From assembly GCA_964647255.1 (NCBI GenBank), contig CAZYGI010000066.1, positions 1 through 20,112 of the forward strand: a stretch of DNA of 20,112 nt. Reading direction: 5' to 3'. This stretch comes from CAWJEL01 sp964647255. Lineage in GTDB: Bacteria; Chloroflexota; Anaerolineae; CG2-30-64-16. Shown piece by piece: positions 1 to 6,878 of this stretch. Each line of letters starts with the position of its first letter. The first letter of the stretch is position 1. Made by a program: the position numbers and the translations under genes. The notes below the pieces were generated by a model. The model worked only from the letters and a program-made list of their open reading frames with translations. It was not told the origin of the DNA and did no database searches.

Positions 1-258
1 GAAGTCGTGACTGCGAGACGGGGCCGGCGCGGCCGAAGCCGCGCCGTGAGTTGCCGAACGACTGAAGTCGTGACTACGAGGCGTTGTCGGCGGGGCGGCT
101 TCAACCGCGCCGTGCGCCGCCGAACGACTGAAGTCGTTACTATGGGCGGCTTCGCGGATTGCGGCGCCTTGCCCACCCTGCGGAACTGAGCTCAGACCCG
201 GCGGGGCCGTTGTGGCGGCCTCAGCCGCGCCGTGAGGCGCCGAACGACTGAAGCCGTT
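1..258. repeat. Palindromic repeat cluster inside coding frame
   Basis: Copies of AACGACTGAAGTCGTT or close variants lie at 57-71, 123-138 and 243-258, and a truncated copy starts at position 1. The core is a perfect 7-bp inverted repeat around GA. Offsets between copies are 63, 66 and 120 bp, all multiples of three, so each copy is read in the same minus-strand phase (encoding FSRSA). GC-rich segments rich in GGCGCGGC/GCCGCGCC, themselves hairpin-forming, separate the copies. Confidence 0.85.
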
Positions 259-1143
259 ACGACGGGCGTCTTCATGGGCGGCGGCATTGCCCGCGGCATG
301 GACATCTGCTGCCTCTGGAACCGCCCGGCGCAAATGAAGCGACGCTTCAGCCCGCGGGGCAGCCAGACCGCCTGAAGACTCGATTCCAGGGGTTGGGTTC
401 GCGGCGATCTTCTCCTGGGGCCCAGGTTGCGCCTTTGCGTCTTTGCGCCCTTGCGTTTCCGCCGGTTCCGCGGCCAGCTTCTCCTCGATCCGGCTGATAC
501 GCACGCTCGACGCGCGCGGCGCAGAAGGCGGCGCGGCCGTCGGCTTGCTGTCCGGGCTGAGTTCCATGATCCGCCGCAGGACCCCGCGGCCCAAGCCCCG
601 CGGCGGGACGCCCGCCTCGATCTTCGGAGCAGGCGTGGCGGCCGGTCGCGCCGCGGTGATCCCGCGGTCCGCGGCCGGCGCGTGAGCGGCCATAGGCCCG
701 TTTGGCGCGGAATCTAGCGCCGGGGCAACCGCCGCGACGCCACCTGCTGGAATCGAGCTTGGATGAACGACCGGGAGCACCCCGCCAGGCTCCGGCGCGA
801 CCGGCTCTCCGCCTGGCGGCTGCCCCGGCGTCTTCCTCAACAGCGCCGTCGAAGAAGCTGCCGGGGTTTGCGCCGGGCCCCGGGGCCAGATGAGCGCCGG
901 GGCGGAGGCGTAGCTCGCCAGCACCCCACCCAGCCGGGCCCGCACCTCGTCCGATTCCAGCCACGCGCCGACCGCTGCCCCGCCGAGCCGGTACACCGGC
1001 GCAGCCGCCGCGGCGAGCCGGAGCACGCCGGGCGCGCTGCCGTAGCGGCGCCAGATCGTTCGCGCCAGGGGGAAGCCTGCCTGCGGCGCTTGGCTGGCTG
1101 CGCCGGCCGGGCTTTCGGTCGGAGTCTCGGCTTCAGCTGTCAC
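1..1143 (-). CDS. Pro/Ala-rich protein of eCIS operon, unknown function, 3' end outside window
   Basis: I do not recognise a family. The frame starts with GTG at 1143, behind AAGGA spaced 7 nt, and stays open for 381 codons to the window edge; I checked every codon for stops. Residues about 20-90 look folded, with a Trp/Arg-rich start (ARTIWRRYGSAPG) and an Ala-rich helix. From about residue 95 the protein is low-complexity Pro/Ala/Gly, broken by a short charged helix near 195-235 (RISRIEEKLAAEPAE). The last 85 or so visible residues carry a repeat with core FSRSA followed by HGA, made of the same DNA palindromes that lie between genes elsewhere in the window. It follows the second tube gene by 21 nt, so it is probably co-expressed with the injection system. 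A long disordered linker could suit a fibre or baseplate accessory protein, but that is speculation. Spurious long frames are common at this GC; the RBS, position and in-phase repeats favour a real gene. Confidence 0.6.
   Translation of the reverse strand, partial: MTAEAETPTESPAGAASQAPQAGFPLARTIWRRYGSAPGVLRLAAAAAPVYRLGGAAVGAWLESDEVRARLGGVLASYASAPALIWPRGPAQTPAASSTALLRKTPGQPPGGEPVAPEPGGVLPVVHPSSIPAGGVAAVAPALDSAPNGPMAAHAPAADRGITAARPAATPAPKIEAGVPPRGLGRGVLRRIMELSPDSKPTAAPPSAPRASSVRISRIEEKLAAEPAETQGRKDAKAQPGPQEKIAANPTPGIESSGGLAAPRAEASLHLRRAVPEAADVHAAGNAAAHEDARRNGFSRSAPHGAAEAATTAPPGLSSVPQGGQGAAIREAAHSNDFSRSAAHGAVEAAPPTTPRSHDFSRSATHGAASAAPAPSRSHDF
427..458. repeat. TTTGCG-type short tandem repeat
   Basis: The plus strand reads as degenerate units of TTGCGCC/TTTGCGTC. 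I recall sequences of this kind as dispersed intergenic repeats in several bacterial phyla. Here it lies within the open frame of the Pro/Ala-rich gene and encodes a short Lys/Arg/Ala/Gln stretch (GRKDAKAQPG). Confidence 0.5.
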
Positions 1144-1164
1144 GGTTGAATCCTTCTTAGTCCG

Positions 1165-1602
1165 TTACGCGCGCGCCAGGCCGTGATGCGCCAGCTCCAG
1201 CGTCTCCACCGCGACCGCTGCGGAGACGGCCTGGAGGTTCGGGCCTTGCCAGCGCACCGGGTAGGCCGCGACGAAATTCCACCGGGCTGCTTCCTGCCCG
1301 GCCGCATCCAGCAGGACGATGGAGCCGTTTCGACGCTGCACGATGCCCTGGGTCACCTGGGCCAGCCAGCCTGCCAGCGCATCGGTCTCCATCAGCCCGC
1401 GCTTCAAGGTCAGGTTGACGGGATAGCGCGTCGGCCCTGCCAGCCGATGAATGTACTCGTTGAGCCCGCCTTCCCGGTAATCGTAAACCTCAATCTCCGC
1501 CTGAAGGCCGGAGACCTCGCTGAAGCCGCCGACGACCAGGTCGTCCAGCTCGACGAGGAAGTTGAAGGCAAGGAACGGATCGCTGCGTTGGCCCGGCGGC
1601 AT
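1165..1602 (-). CDS. eCIS tail tube protein (T4 gp19-like, Afp1/Afp5 family), second copy
   Basis: This 145-residue protein is a phage-tail-tube-like subunit, which stacks as hexameric rings to form the inner tube of contractile injection systems. Family hallmarks are visible: N-terminal DPFLAFNFLVELDDL, then GGFSEVSGLQAEIEVYDYREGG, a central LKRG turn (residues about 83-86), and a C-terminal WNFVAAYPVRWQGP segment followed by VAVETLELAHHGL. The length matches the family (about 145-150 aa). ATG at 1602 lies 6 nt beyond the stop of the DUF6760 gene. It differs clearly from the other tube protein at 2131-2568, so the pair is likely specialised, as Afp1 and Afp5 are: one for the shaft and one for the interface with the baseplate. 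Which is which cannot be told from sequence alone. Confidence 0.93.
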   Translation of the reverse strand: MPPGQRSDPFLAFNFLVELDDLVVGGFSEVSGLQAEIEVYDYREGGLNEYIHRLAGPTRYPVNLTLKRGLMETDALAGWLAQVTQGIVQRRNGSIVLLDAAGQEAARWNFVAAYPVRWQGPNLQAVSAAVAVETLELAHHGLARA

Positions 1603-1608
1603 GCTGCA

Positions 1609-1767
1609 CTACTCCTCATTCAGCCGTTGATTGATCTTGGCGATCTCCGCGGCCCACTGCTGGCGCTCGCGATGCTCCAGTCCCATGACTTGCTCATAGG
1701 GCCAGTGGAAGTGGTACGCGACGTAGGCTACCTCCTCGAACAACCGATCCGAGGGGTAGCCGATCAC
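1609..1767 (-). CDS. DUF6760 family small eCIS protein (52 aa)
   Basis: The frame GTG(1767)-TAG(1609) encodes 52 residues beginning MIGYPSDRLFEEVAYVAYH, then HFHWPYEQVMGLEHRERQQW and ending KINQRLNEE. I recognise this as the short DUF6760-type protein often found beside tail tube and assembly genes in eCIS loci. Its role is unknown; its small acidic/aromatic helical make-up would suit an assembly or chaperone function. Its GTG overlaps the TGA of the upstream tail-assembly gene (GTGA), which indicates translational coupling. It is easily missed because of its GTG start, short length and the nearby assembly gap. Confidence 0.85.
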   Translation of the reverse strand: MIGYPSDRLFEEVAYVAYHFHWPYEQVMGLEHRERQQWAAEIAKINQRLNEE

Positions 1768-2131
1768 CCCCCCGGGCTGCCGAGCTCCACCTCGAACTGC
1801 CCCTCGCAGTGCGGACAGGTGACCGTGATCCGATCGTACCCGGTGTCGTTGNNNNNNNNNNCCGGTAAAAGTCCTGCAGGTAGGCCAGGTCGCCGGCGAA
1901 GAGCCCCTCGATCACCTTCGGGTTGATTCGCTCCAGGTCGCCCAGCCTGACGATCACCCGGGACAGCAGGATGATCACATGATAGCCGGGGTTGGCCTGG
2001 ACGCGCGGATCCTTCATCGGCGCGATCTCATCCAAGGCCGTCGCCAGGCGCATCACGCCCTCCCGGTGCAAGACGCCATCGCCGTCTATGTAGCCGCGCG
2101 GCAGGGTGAACGCGAATTCAGTTTGCAGCAT
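1764..2131 (-). CDS. Phage tail assembly protein of eCIS (interrupted by an assembly gap)
   Basis: The first 90 residues (MLQTEFAFTLPRGYIDGDG, then REGVMRLATALDEIAPMKD, LSRVIVRLGDL and FAGDLAYLQDFYR) match the small tail-assembly protein found next to tube genes in contractile systems. Its likely role is as a chaperone or assembly factor for tube or tape measure, by analogy with phage gpG/gpE-type proteins. After the N run at 1852-1861 the protein continues as NDTGYDRITVTCPHCEGQF and ends ELGSPGG-TGA at 1764. The CPHC is a single metal-knuckle-like motif. The two halves are in different frames if the gap is taken as 10 nt. A true gap length of 2 modulo 3 restores one frame, so the break is an assembly artefact. 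ATG at 2131 overlaps the preceding tube gene's stop (TGATG). A long C-terminal tail read straight through the Ns would be wrong. Confidence 0.82.
1852..1861. other. Assembly gap (10 N)
   Basis: Ten Ns inside the tail-assembly gene. Both sides encode sensible sequence but in different frames, so the placeholder length is not the true length. The real gap should be 2 modulo 3 and is probably short. Confidence 0.95.
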
Positions 2132-2568
2132 CAAGCCAGCTCCAGCCTTTCATGCGCAATTTCGAGCGTCTCGATCGCAACCTCGTTGGCGGTGGCGTTG
2201 AAGGTGGGCCCGGTCCACTTGGTCGGCCAGCCCTCGAAGAAGTTCCACCGCTTCATCTCCGCGCCGGTGTCATCCGCGAGGATGATCGAACCGGATCGGC
2301 GCTCGATCTTTCCCTCGATCACCTTTGCGCGCCATTGCCACAACTCGTTCGCATCGGTCACCCCGCGTTTGAGCGAGATGTTGGCGTATTTGACGAGCCC
2401 CGGCAGCTTGCGCACAGTCGTGGCCCTGTCGGCGCCCTCACGGTACTCGATGGGATCCTGGCTGGTGTCGAGCCCGGAGCATTCCCGGAAGCCCGCAACC
2501 GTGACGCCCTCAATTTCCACCCGGAAGTTGTAGCCGCGATATGGATCGTTGCGAGACCCTACTGCCAT
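2131..2568 (-). CDS. eCIS tail tube protein (T4 gp19-like, Afp1/Afp5 family), first copy
   Basis: A 145-residue tube subunit beginning MAVGSRNDPYRGYNFRVEIE, with GFRECSGLDTSQDPIEYREG, a central LKRGVTDANELWQW, RSGSIILADDTGAEMKRWNF and terminal EVAIETLEIAHERLELA. All are signatures of the tube family. It should form the hexameric inner-tube rings inside the sheath. Two ATGs are available (2574 and 2568). The strong AAGGAGG at 2576-2582 sits only 1 nt from the first and 7 nt from the second, so the start is placed at 2568. It follows the lamin-tail sheath gene after a 23-nt spacer and overlaps the tail-assembly gene by one base (TGATG). Confidence 0.94.
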   Translation of the reverse strand: MAVGSRNDPYRGYNFRVEIEGVTVAGFRECSGLDTSQDPIEYREGADRATTVRKLPGLVKYANISLKRGVTDANELWQWRAKVIEGKIERRSGSIILADDTGAEMKRWNFFEGWPTKWTGPTFNATANEVAIETLEIAHERLELA

Positions 2569-2591
2569 GTTCATGCCTCCTTCGGATTCAG

Positions 2592-4136
2592 TCAGCGGTT
2601 GGCAGGCTGTGCGACGGCATTCGCCCGTCCGGCGCCCGCTCTGGCCGCAAGCAAGTCATCCAGCGGATGATACACGTATTCGTCCACCAGGACGCCGGCC
2701 GCGTTGTGCAGCCGCGCCCGGTCGCCGATGTTGGTCCAGACGGCCCCGGCGCGGCCCCAGAAGAGGTCGGTCGCGGTGTTCGCACCCCGTCCGGTCCAGA
2801 CGCGCACCGTTTCGCCCGGCGCCAGCCGGAGCGCGGGGAAGATAAAGCGGTTGCCCGCCAGGTCGCTGAGGCTCCAACCGGCCAGCTCCTGCCCGGCATC
2901 GCCGCGGTTTCGCAATAATACGACCTCACCCGGCAAGTCCTCGCCGGCCGGGTCGTAGACGATATGGGCGATGCGCACCGCAGCCGTGCCGGTTCCGGCG
3001 GCGCCGGGCTGGCTGAGCGTCAGCCCGCCGGTGCGATGGATCACACGCACGACGATGAATTCGCCCGGGACGACCGGCGCCAGGCCGATCTCGGTGACGA
3101 CCATCCCGGCGTCACGGGTCTCGGGCGGGTTGGTTTCCGCGTCGCACTTGACGTAAAACGCCTCCTGCGGCGTCCCTCCGGCCAGCGCGCCGCGGCGGTG
3201 CAGATCGCTGAAGTACGCCGTCAGGCTGCGCGTCACCCGCGCCCACAGCGCCGGGTCGTGCGGCTCCCAGACGATCTGGGGCAGCATGGCCTCGATCCAG
3301 CGGCCCGCGGTCAGGAACAGGCGGCGCACGTTGACGTACCGCCACGCGGGGTCGGCGCTGAGCGTGCGGGCGCCCCACACGCGGATGCCGCGGCCGGGAA
3401 AGGCGCGCAGGCAGTTAACCCCGGCGGGGTTCAGCCGGGCCTGGTCGGCGTCGGTCAGCCGGGTCTCCAGATCCAGCACGCCCTCCAGCACCTCATTTGC
3501 CGGCGCTTTGTGGACGCCGGTCTGCCGGTCGGTGCGGGCGAAGACCCCGGCGACGGGACCGCACGGCGGTGCGAGGCGGGTTCCCGTTGCCGCTTCGTCT
3601 CGGATAGCGATCCAGGGGTAGTACAGCGCGCCGTTCAATCCGTCGAGCGCCTGCCGCTGCGCCAGGGCCATCTCGATGTCGGCCGCCGGCAGCGCATCCA
3701 GGATGGCGAACCGTGTTCCCGAAGCCGCGCACGCGTCCAACACCTGCTGTTGAAGCGCTGTCACCTGCGCCGGACCGGCTGCCAGGTTCAGGCCGACGAT
3801 GTCGGGCGCACAGACCAGATCCACGTCCGTGAGCGCCTCGATCTCGCCCAGGCCGCGCGCCAACGCCTGTGCGGCGTCGAGCGCAGGATCCAGGCGCACG
3901 ACATAACACAGCTCCCCGCCGTTCTTGAAGAAACTCCGCACCGCGTCGGCCAGACAGCCGGGCATCGCACTCCCGAACCGCGCGGGAAACTGCGCCCATT
4001 CGGTCAGCGCCGCCGGGCTGTCCAGCGACCCACTCGGCGCATAGCCCAGGAACGCGGGCGTCCCCGTGCGCAGCTCACTCGGCGGCGCGGGGTACTCGTT
4101 GACCCAGCGAATCCCCGGCGTCTGATATGTCGCCAT
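2592..4136 (-). CDS. eCIS tail sheath protein with C-terminal lamin-tail domain (fusion)
   Basis: This 514-residue protein begins MATYQTPGIRWVNEYPAPPS. Residues 1 to about 370 are a contractile sheath subunit: FFKNGGELCYVVRLD near 70-83, NGALYYPWIAIRDE near 168-181, VHKAPANEVLEGVLDLETRL, GVNCLRAFPGRGIRVWGART, and the C-terminal FYVKCDAETNPPETRD and PGEFIVVRV. After a Gly/Thr linker, residues about 388-490 form a second domain: VRIAHIVYDPAGED, VVLLRNRGD, LAGWSLSDLAGNRFIFP, LAPGETVRVWTGRGA, LFWGRAGAVWTNIGD and VLVDEYVYHP. This is the pattern of the lamin-tail (LTD) Ig-like fold. Sheath C termini face outward, so the LTD may decorate the particle surface; that is inference. The start at 4136 has the G-rich sequence GGGGGG 4 nt upstream. 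An in-frame start at 4205 would add 23 non-family residues. The gene follows a plain sheath gene. Confidence 0.9.
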   Translation of the reverse strand: MATYQTPGIRWVNEYPAPPSELRTGTPAFLGYAPSGSLDSPAALTEWAQFPARFGSAMPGCLADAVRSFFKNGGELCYVVRLDPALDAAQALARGLGEIEALTDVDLVCAPDIVGLNLAAGPAQVTALQQQVLDACAASGTRFAILDALPAADIEMALAQRQALDGLNGALYYPWIAIRDEAATGTRLAPPCGPVAGVFARTDRQTGVHKAPANEVLEGVLDLETRLTDADQARLNPAGVNCLRAFPGRGIRVWGARTLSADPAWRYVNVRRLFLTAGRWIEAMLPQIVWEPHDPALWARVTRSLTAYFSDLHRRGALAGGTPQEAFYVKCDAETNPPETRDAGMVVTEIGLAPVVPGEFIVVRVIHRTGGLTLSQPGAAGTGTAAVRIAHIVYDPAGEDLPGEVVLLRNRGDAGQELAGWSLSDLAGNRFIFPALRLAPGETVRVWTGRGANTATDLFWGRAGAVWTNIGDRARLHNAAGVLVDEYVYHPLDDLLAARAGAGRANAVAQPANR

Positions 4137-4229
4137 CGCGCCCCCCTGCTGGTGTATGGCCTCTTGGCGCACAGCGTATCGCTGATGGCGCACGGCTTTC
4201 CTCAATCGCCGTCAGCCCACGCTCCACGC

Positions 4230-5462
4230 CTACTTGCTCGGCCCGGTCCACTGGCTGATGCGGAAGATGACGAACTCGGCCGGCCGCACGGGCGCGACCC
4301 CGATCAGGGTGATCACCTGGCCCAGGTCGCGCAGCTCCGGTGGATTGGTCTCCGCGTCGCATTTGACGAAGAATGCTTCCTCCGGCGTTGTCCCGAACAA
4401 CGCGCCGGCCCGCCACACGTTGGTCAGGAACGCGCCGACGTTGCGGGTGATCTTGGCCCACAGCGCGGGATCATTCGGCTCAAACACGACCCACTGGGTG
4501 CCCTCGTCAATGGACTCCTCAAGATAGATCAGCAAGCGCCGGACGGGGACGTACTTGTAGTCGAGATTGGCGTCGCCGCCCATGGTGCGCGCGCCCCAGA
4601 CTTTGATGTTGCCGGTGAAGTCGCGGATGACGTTGACCCCGCTGGGGTTGAGGCCATCCTGATCGGCCTTCGTCAGACGATACTTCAGATCTAACGCGCC
4701 GCGAATCCCCTCGTTGGCCGGGGCCTTGTGCACCCCGCGTTCGGTGTCCACCCGGGCATACACCCCGGCGATATGGCCGCTGGGGCCGACGAAGATGCCG
4801 CCATCGCCCGTGGGGTTCATCAGTTTCTCGCTGGGATCGAAGACCTTGATCCAGGGGAAGTAAATGGCGCTGTACACGCTGTCCTTGGCCGTCTGGATCG
4901 AGGGCTTGGTGAAGTCGGCCGCGGTCTGCACGCCGTCCAGGATGGCGAACCGATCCTTGAGGCTTTCGCAGTGATCAATGATCGCTTCCTGGTCGGCCTT
5001 GACGGTGACGCCGGGGATGGCGACGATGGCGATTTCGTCCACGGCTGCGAAGGCTTGCAGCGCCGCGCTCAGCCCGACATCGCTGGCGACTCGCACGACG
5101 TAGCAGCGCGTGCCGCCATTGTTGAAGAAGCCGAACACCGCATGCGCCAGGGCGCGGTAACCGGCGTCAATGATGATGGGTGCGGCCGCCGCCGTGCCGG
5201 TCGCCTGCTCCGCGCCCACCAGATCGCCGAATGTCTTGACGTATTCGGACCAGTTCGTGATCAGCTTGACTTCGCCGGCTGGGGCCGGGGCAACTGTCAC
5301 CGTCGTGAACTTGCCCGGCTGGCCTTTTAGCGGGGCCGGAAGCTGCACGGAATCCGGCACGATCCCGACAAACCCGGCCGTGCTGGTGCCGACCCCCGCG
5401 ATCGGCTTGACTGCCGAAGGCACTTCCTCGACGTAGACTCCAGGTGACAAATACTGTGGCAT
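4230..5462 (-). CDS. eCIS tail sheath protein (plain form)
   Basis: A 410-residue contractile sheath subunit (Afp2/3/4 type). Visible family features are MPQYLSPGVYVEEVPSAVKP and GVGTSTAGFVGIVP at the N terminus, GFFNNGGTRCYVVRVA (about 142-157), SAIYFPWIKVFDP, VHKAPANEGIRGALDLKYRL, GVNVIRDFTGNIKVWGART, and C-terminal FFVKCDAETNPPELRDLGQV and PAEFVIFRISQW. ATG at 5462 has a good AAGGAGG 6 nt upstream. It shares the sheath core with the downstream lamin-tail sheath (same order of motifs) but ends where that one gains its extra domain. A 93-nt spacer separates the two, in which I see no regulatory signal. Sheath subunits polymerise around the tube and contract to drive it through the target envelope. 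Confidence 0.95.
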   Translation of the reverse strand: MPQYLSPGVYVEEVPSAVKPIAGVGTSTAGFVGIVPDSVQLPAPLKGQPGKFTTVTVAPAPAGEVKLITNWSEYVKTFGDLVGAEQATGTAAAAPIIIDAGYRALAHAVFGFFNNGGTRCYVVRVASDVGLSAALQAFAAVDEIAIVAIPGVTVKADQEAIIDHCESLKDRFAILDGVQTAADFTKPSIQTAKDSVYSAIYFPWIKVFDPSEKLMNPTGDGGIFVGPSGHIAGVYARVDTERGVHKAPANEGIRGALDLKYRLTKADQDGLNPSGVNVIRDFTGNIKVWGARTMGGDANLDYKYVPVRRLLIYLEESIDEGTQWVVFEPNDPALWAKITRNVGAFLTNVWRAGALFGTTPEEAFFVKCDAETNPPELRDLGQVITLIGVAPVRPAEFVIFRISQWTGPSK

Positions 5463-5498
5463 CGTGTCCCTCCTTCAGTTGGGTGCGAACATGACTGA

Positions 5499-6113
5499 CT
5501 AAGGCACCAGCGCGAAGTCCGACACGGACTCGACGCCGGCCGGGCTCAGCGTGACGGTGCGCGTGGCTGTTGCAAAGCCGCGCGCAGATACCGCAAGGTG
5601 GCGGGCGCCGGTCTCCAGGCCCGCCAGCAGATAGCGCCCCTGGGCGTCGGTGAAGGCGCGCTCGCCGCTACCTTGCACGCGCACCTCGGCCAGGACCAAC
5701 GCTCCGGCGCCTTGCCCGGTGACCTGGCCGCGGAGCGTCGTGGGCGGCAAGCTCATATCCGCCGCGGCGAGGGCGATCCGCCCCTGACTGTCGCGCGTCA
5801 CGGTCACCTGCGCCTGCGCCGCACCGTAGCGGCTGCCCGCGGCCGGCAGGGAGGCGCTGAACGTGTACTGGCCGTCCGGCAGGTCCAGAAAGCGGTAACG
5901 CCCGTCGGCTGCCGTGGTCGTCCGATCGGGCCGCTCGGCCAGCGCTGCCCAGCGGTCGCCGTACTGCCGCGCGTAGGCCGCCAGCCACGTGGTAAATGCG
6001 GCGGGCGCGACCGTGATCTCGACGCGCACGCCGGCAAGGGGCGCGCGCGTGCGCAGATCAGTGACCTTGCCGGTGACGGCGACCTGGTGGCGGACGATTT
6101 CCCATTGTGTCAT
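5499..6113 (-). CDS. Double carboxypeptidase-regulatory-like domain protein of eCIS locus
   Basis: A 204-residue protein with two beta-sandwich domains of the carboxypeptidase-regulatory (CarboxypepD_reg/transthyretin-like) type. The first spans about 12-105 (VAVTGKVTDLRTRAPLAGVRV, then TTAADGRYRFLDLPDGQYT). The second spans about 126-203 (LRGQVTGQGAGALVLAEVRV, FTDAQGRYLLAGLETGARHL, GFATATRTVTL). A helical insertion of about 30 residues (FTTWLAAYARQYGDRW) sits within domain one. There is no signal peptide. Similar proteins occur beside DUF4255 and sheath genes in eCIS clusters; a structural or adaptor role is likely but undefined. An RBS-like AGGA lies 4 nt before ATG 6113. Confidence 0.8.
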   Translation of the reverse strand: MTQWEIVRHQVAVTGKVTDLRTRAPLAGVRVEITVAPAAFTTWLAAYARQYGDRWAALAERPDRTTTAADGRYRFLDLPDGQYTFSASLPAAGSRYGAAQAQVTVTRDSQGRIALAAADMSLPPTTLRGQVTGQGAGALVLAEVRVQGSGERAFTDAQGRYLLAGLETGARHLAVSARGFATATRTVTLSPAGVESVSDFALVP

Positions 6114-6239
6114 CTGTTCCTCGAAGCTGTCATTCCTTCGTTGCTCTCAGGGCAAGCTCTGAGGCCGAGTCCCCGGTCGTAGTCAACGGCTCAGGGTGTC
6201 AGGCCGAAGGATCTCGGCGCAACCCAATGATTCTGTGCC

Positions 6240-6836
6240 TTACGATTCCACTCCCTGCCTGAACTTGAGCTGCTTGTCCGTCACCACCGGCCCGGTCTCG
6301 ACCGGCGGCGCCGCGGCCACGCCGATTGTGACCGTGAGGTGCAGCGCGGCCTTCGGCTTGCCACCCATCGCCTGCCAGAACTCTCCCACGCTTTGCAGTA
6401 GGCCCGGCTGCAGCACGCTGGCCGGCAACGGCGGCTGCTGCCCGGCCAGGCTGCCCTGCAGGATCTCCGCGGGCAGCGTCGGGTGGCGCAGCAGCACCGC
6501 CATCACCTCACCCAGCAGCCGGTGCTCGTCCTGCGCCGGGTTCTGCGCGCTTTGGCTGGGCCAGGCGGTGACCAGGTAGGAACAATCCACCCGTGCGGGT
6601 GAGCGCTGCCGGGTCGCCGTGCCGTCGCTCCGCCGCTCGATCAGCCACTCGGTGCTGCGCAGCTCCCGGTTCTCCCGCACATCGTAGAGGAACAGGTCCA
6701 GCGCCGGCAGTTTGACCGCGGGCGGCGGGAATTGATCGTCGGGCGTGGCGAAGCTGATTGCCACCTGGCTGACGATGCTCGCTGGCAACTCGTGCTTCAG
6801 GAGTTCTTCCAGGGATTTGTCGAGATCTTGGATCAT
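6240..6836 (-). CDS. DUF4255 / Pvc16-like tail terminator protein
   Basis: This 198-residue protein matches the Pvc16 N-terminal domain family (DUF4255): helical start (IQDLDKSLEELLKHEL), the core LDLFLYDVRENRELRS (residues 46-61), CSYLVTAW (85-92), EHRLLGEVMAVLLRHPTLP (104-122) and KPKAALHLTVTI (160-171). Afp16/Pvc16 proteins cap the distal end of the tube and sheath and fix particle length; that is family knowledge. Its position between the putative cargo genes and the sheath genes is typical. The Pro-rich stretch at 132-142 is ordinary for the family. The 126-nt spacer before the next gene (6114-6239) holds only a weak hairpin (CTCAG...CTGAG). Confidence 0.92.
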   Translation of the reverse strand: MIQDLDKSLEELLKHELPASIVSQVAISFATPDDQFPPPAVKLPALDLFLYDVRENRELRSTEWLIERRSDGTATRQRSPARVDCSYLVTAWPSQSAQNPAQDEHRLLGEVMAVLLRHPTLPAEILQGSLAGQQPPLPASVLQPGLLQSVGEFWQAMGGKPKAALHLTVTIGVAAAPPVETGPVVTDKQLKFRQGVES

Positions 6837-6878
6837 CTGATCGGCCTTCGTTTGCGCGGCTCAAGTCGCTCCGCCGGA

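Noticed and set aside
1..262. CRISPR array
   Set aside because: Repeats are palindromic cores at uneven spacing (63, 66, 120 bp), the intervening sequences resemble each other, and no cas genes are present.
347..964. Minus-strand 205-codon frame near the left edge
   Set aside because: It is Arg/Gly-rich nonsense in a different phase from the GTG-started frame 1143-1, which has an RBS and continues across the whole region.
1694..1850. C-terminal extension of the tail-assembly protein read through the N run
   Set aside because: Arg/Ser-rich out-of-frame translation. The alternative frame gives CPHC sequence and a clean stop followed by a DUF6760 gene.
2964..4694. Long plus-strand open frame of 576 codons
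   Set aside because: It lies antisense to both sheath genes, its translation is rich in Arg/Gln/Ala with no recognisable domain, and it results from GC-rich codon bias in the real genes.
6114..6239. Hairpin CTCAG...CTGAG as a terminator between eCIS genes
   Set aside because: The stem is only about 5 bp with no U-tract, and the operon continues on both sides.
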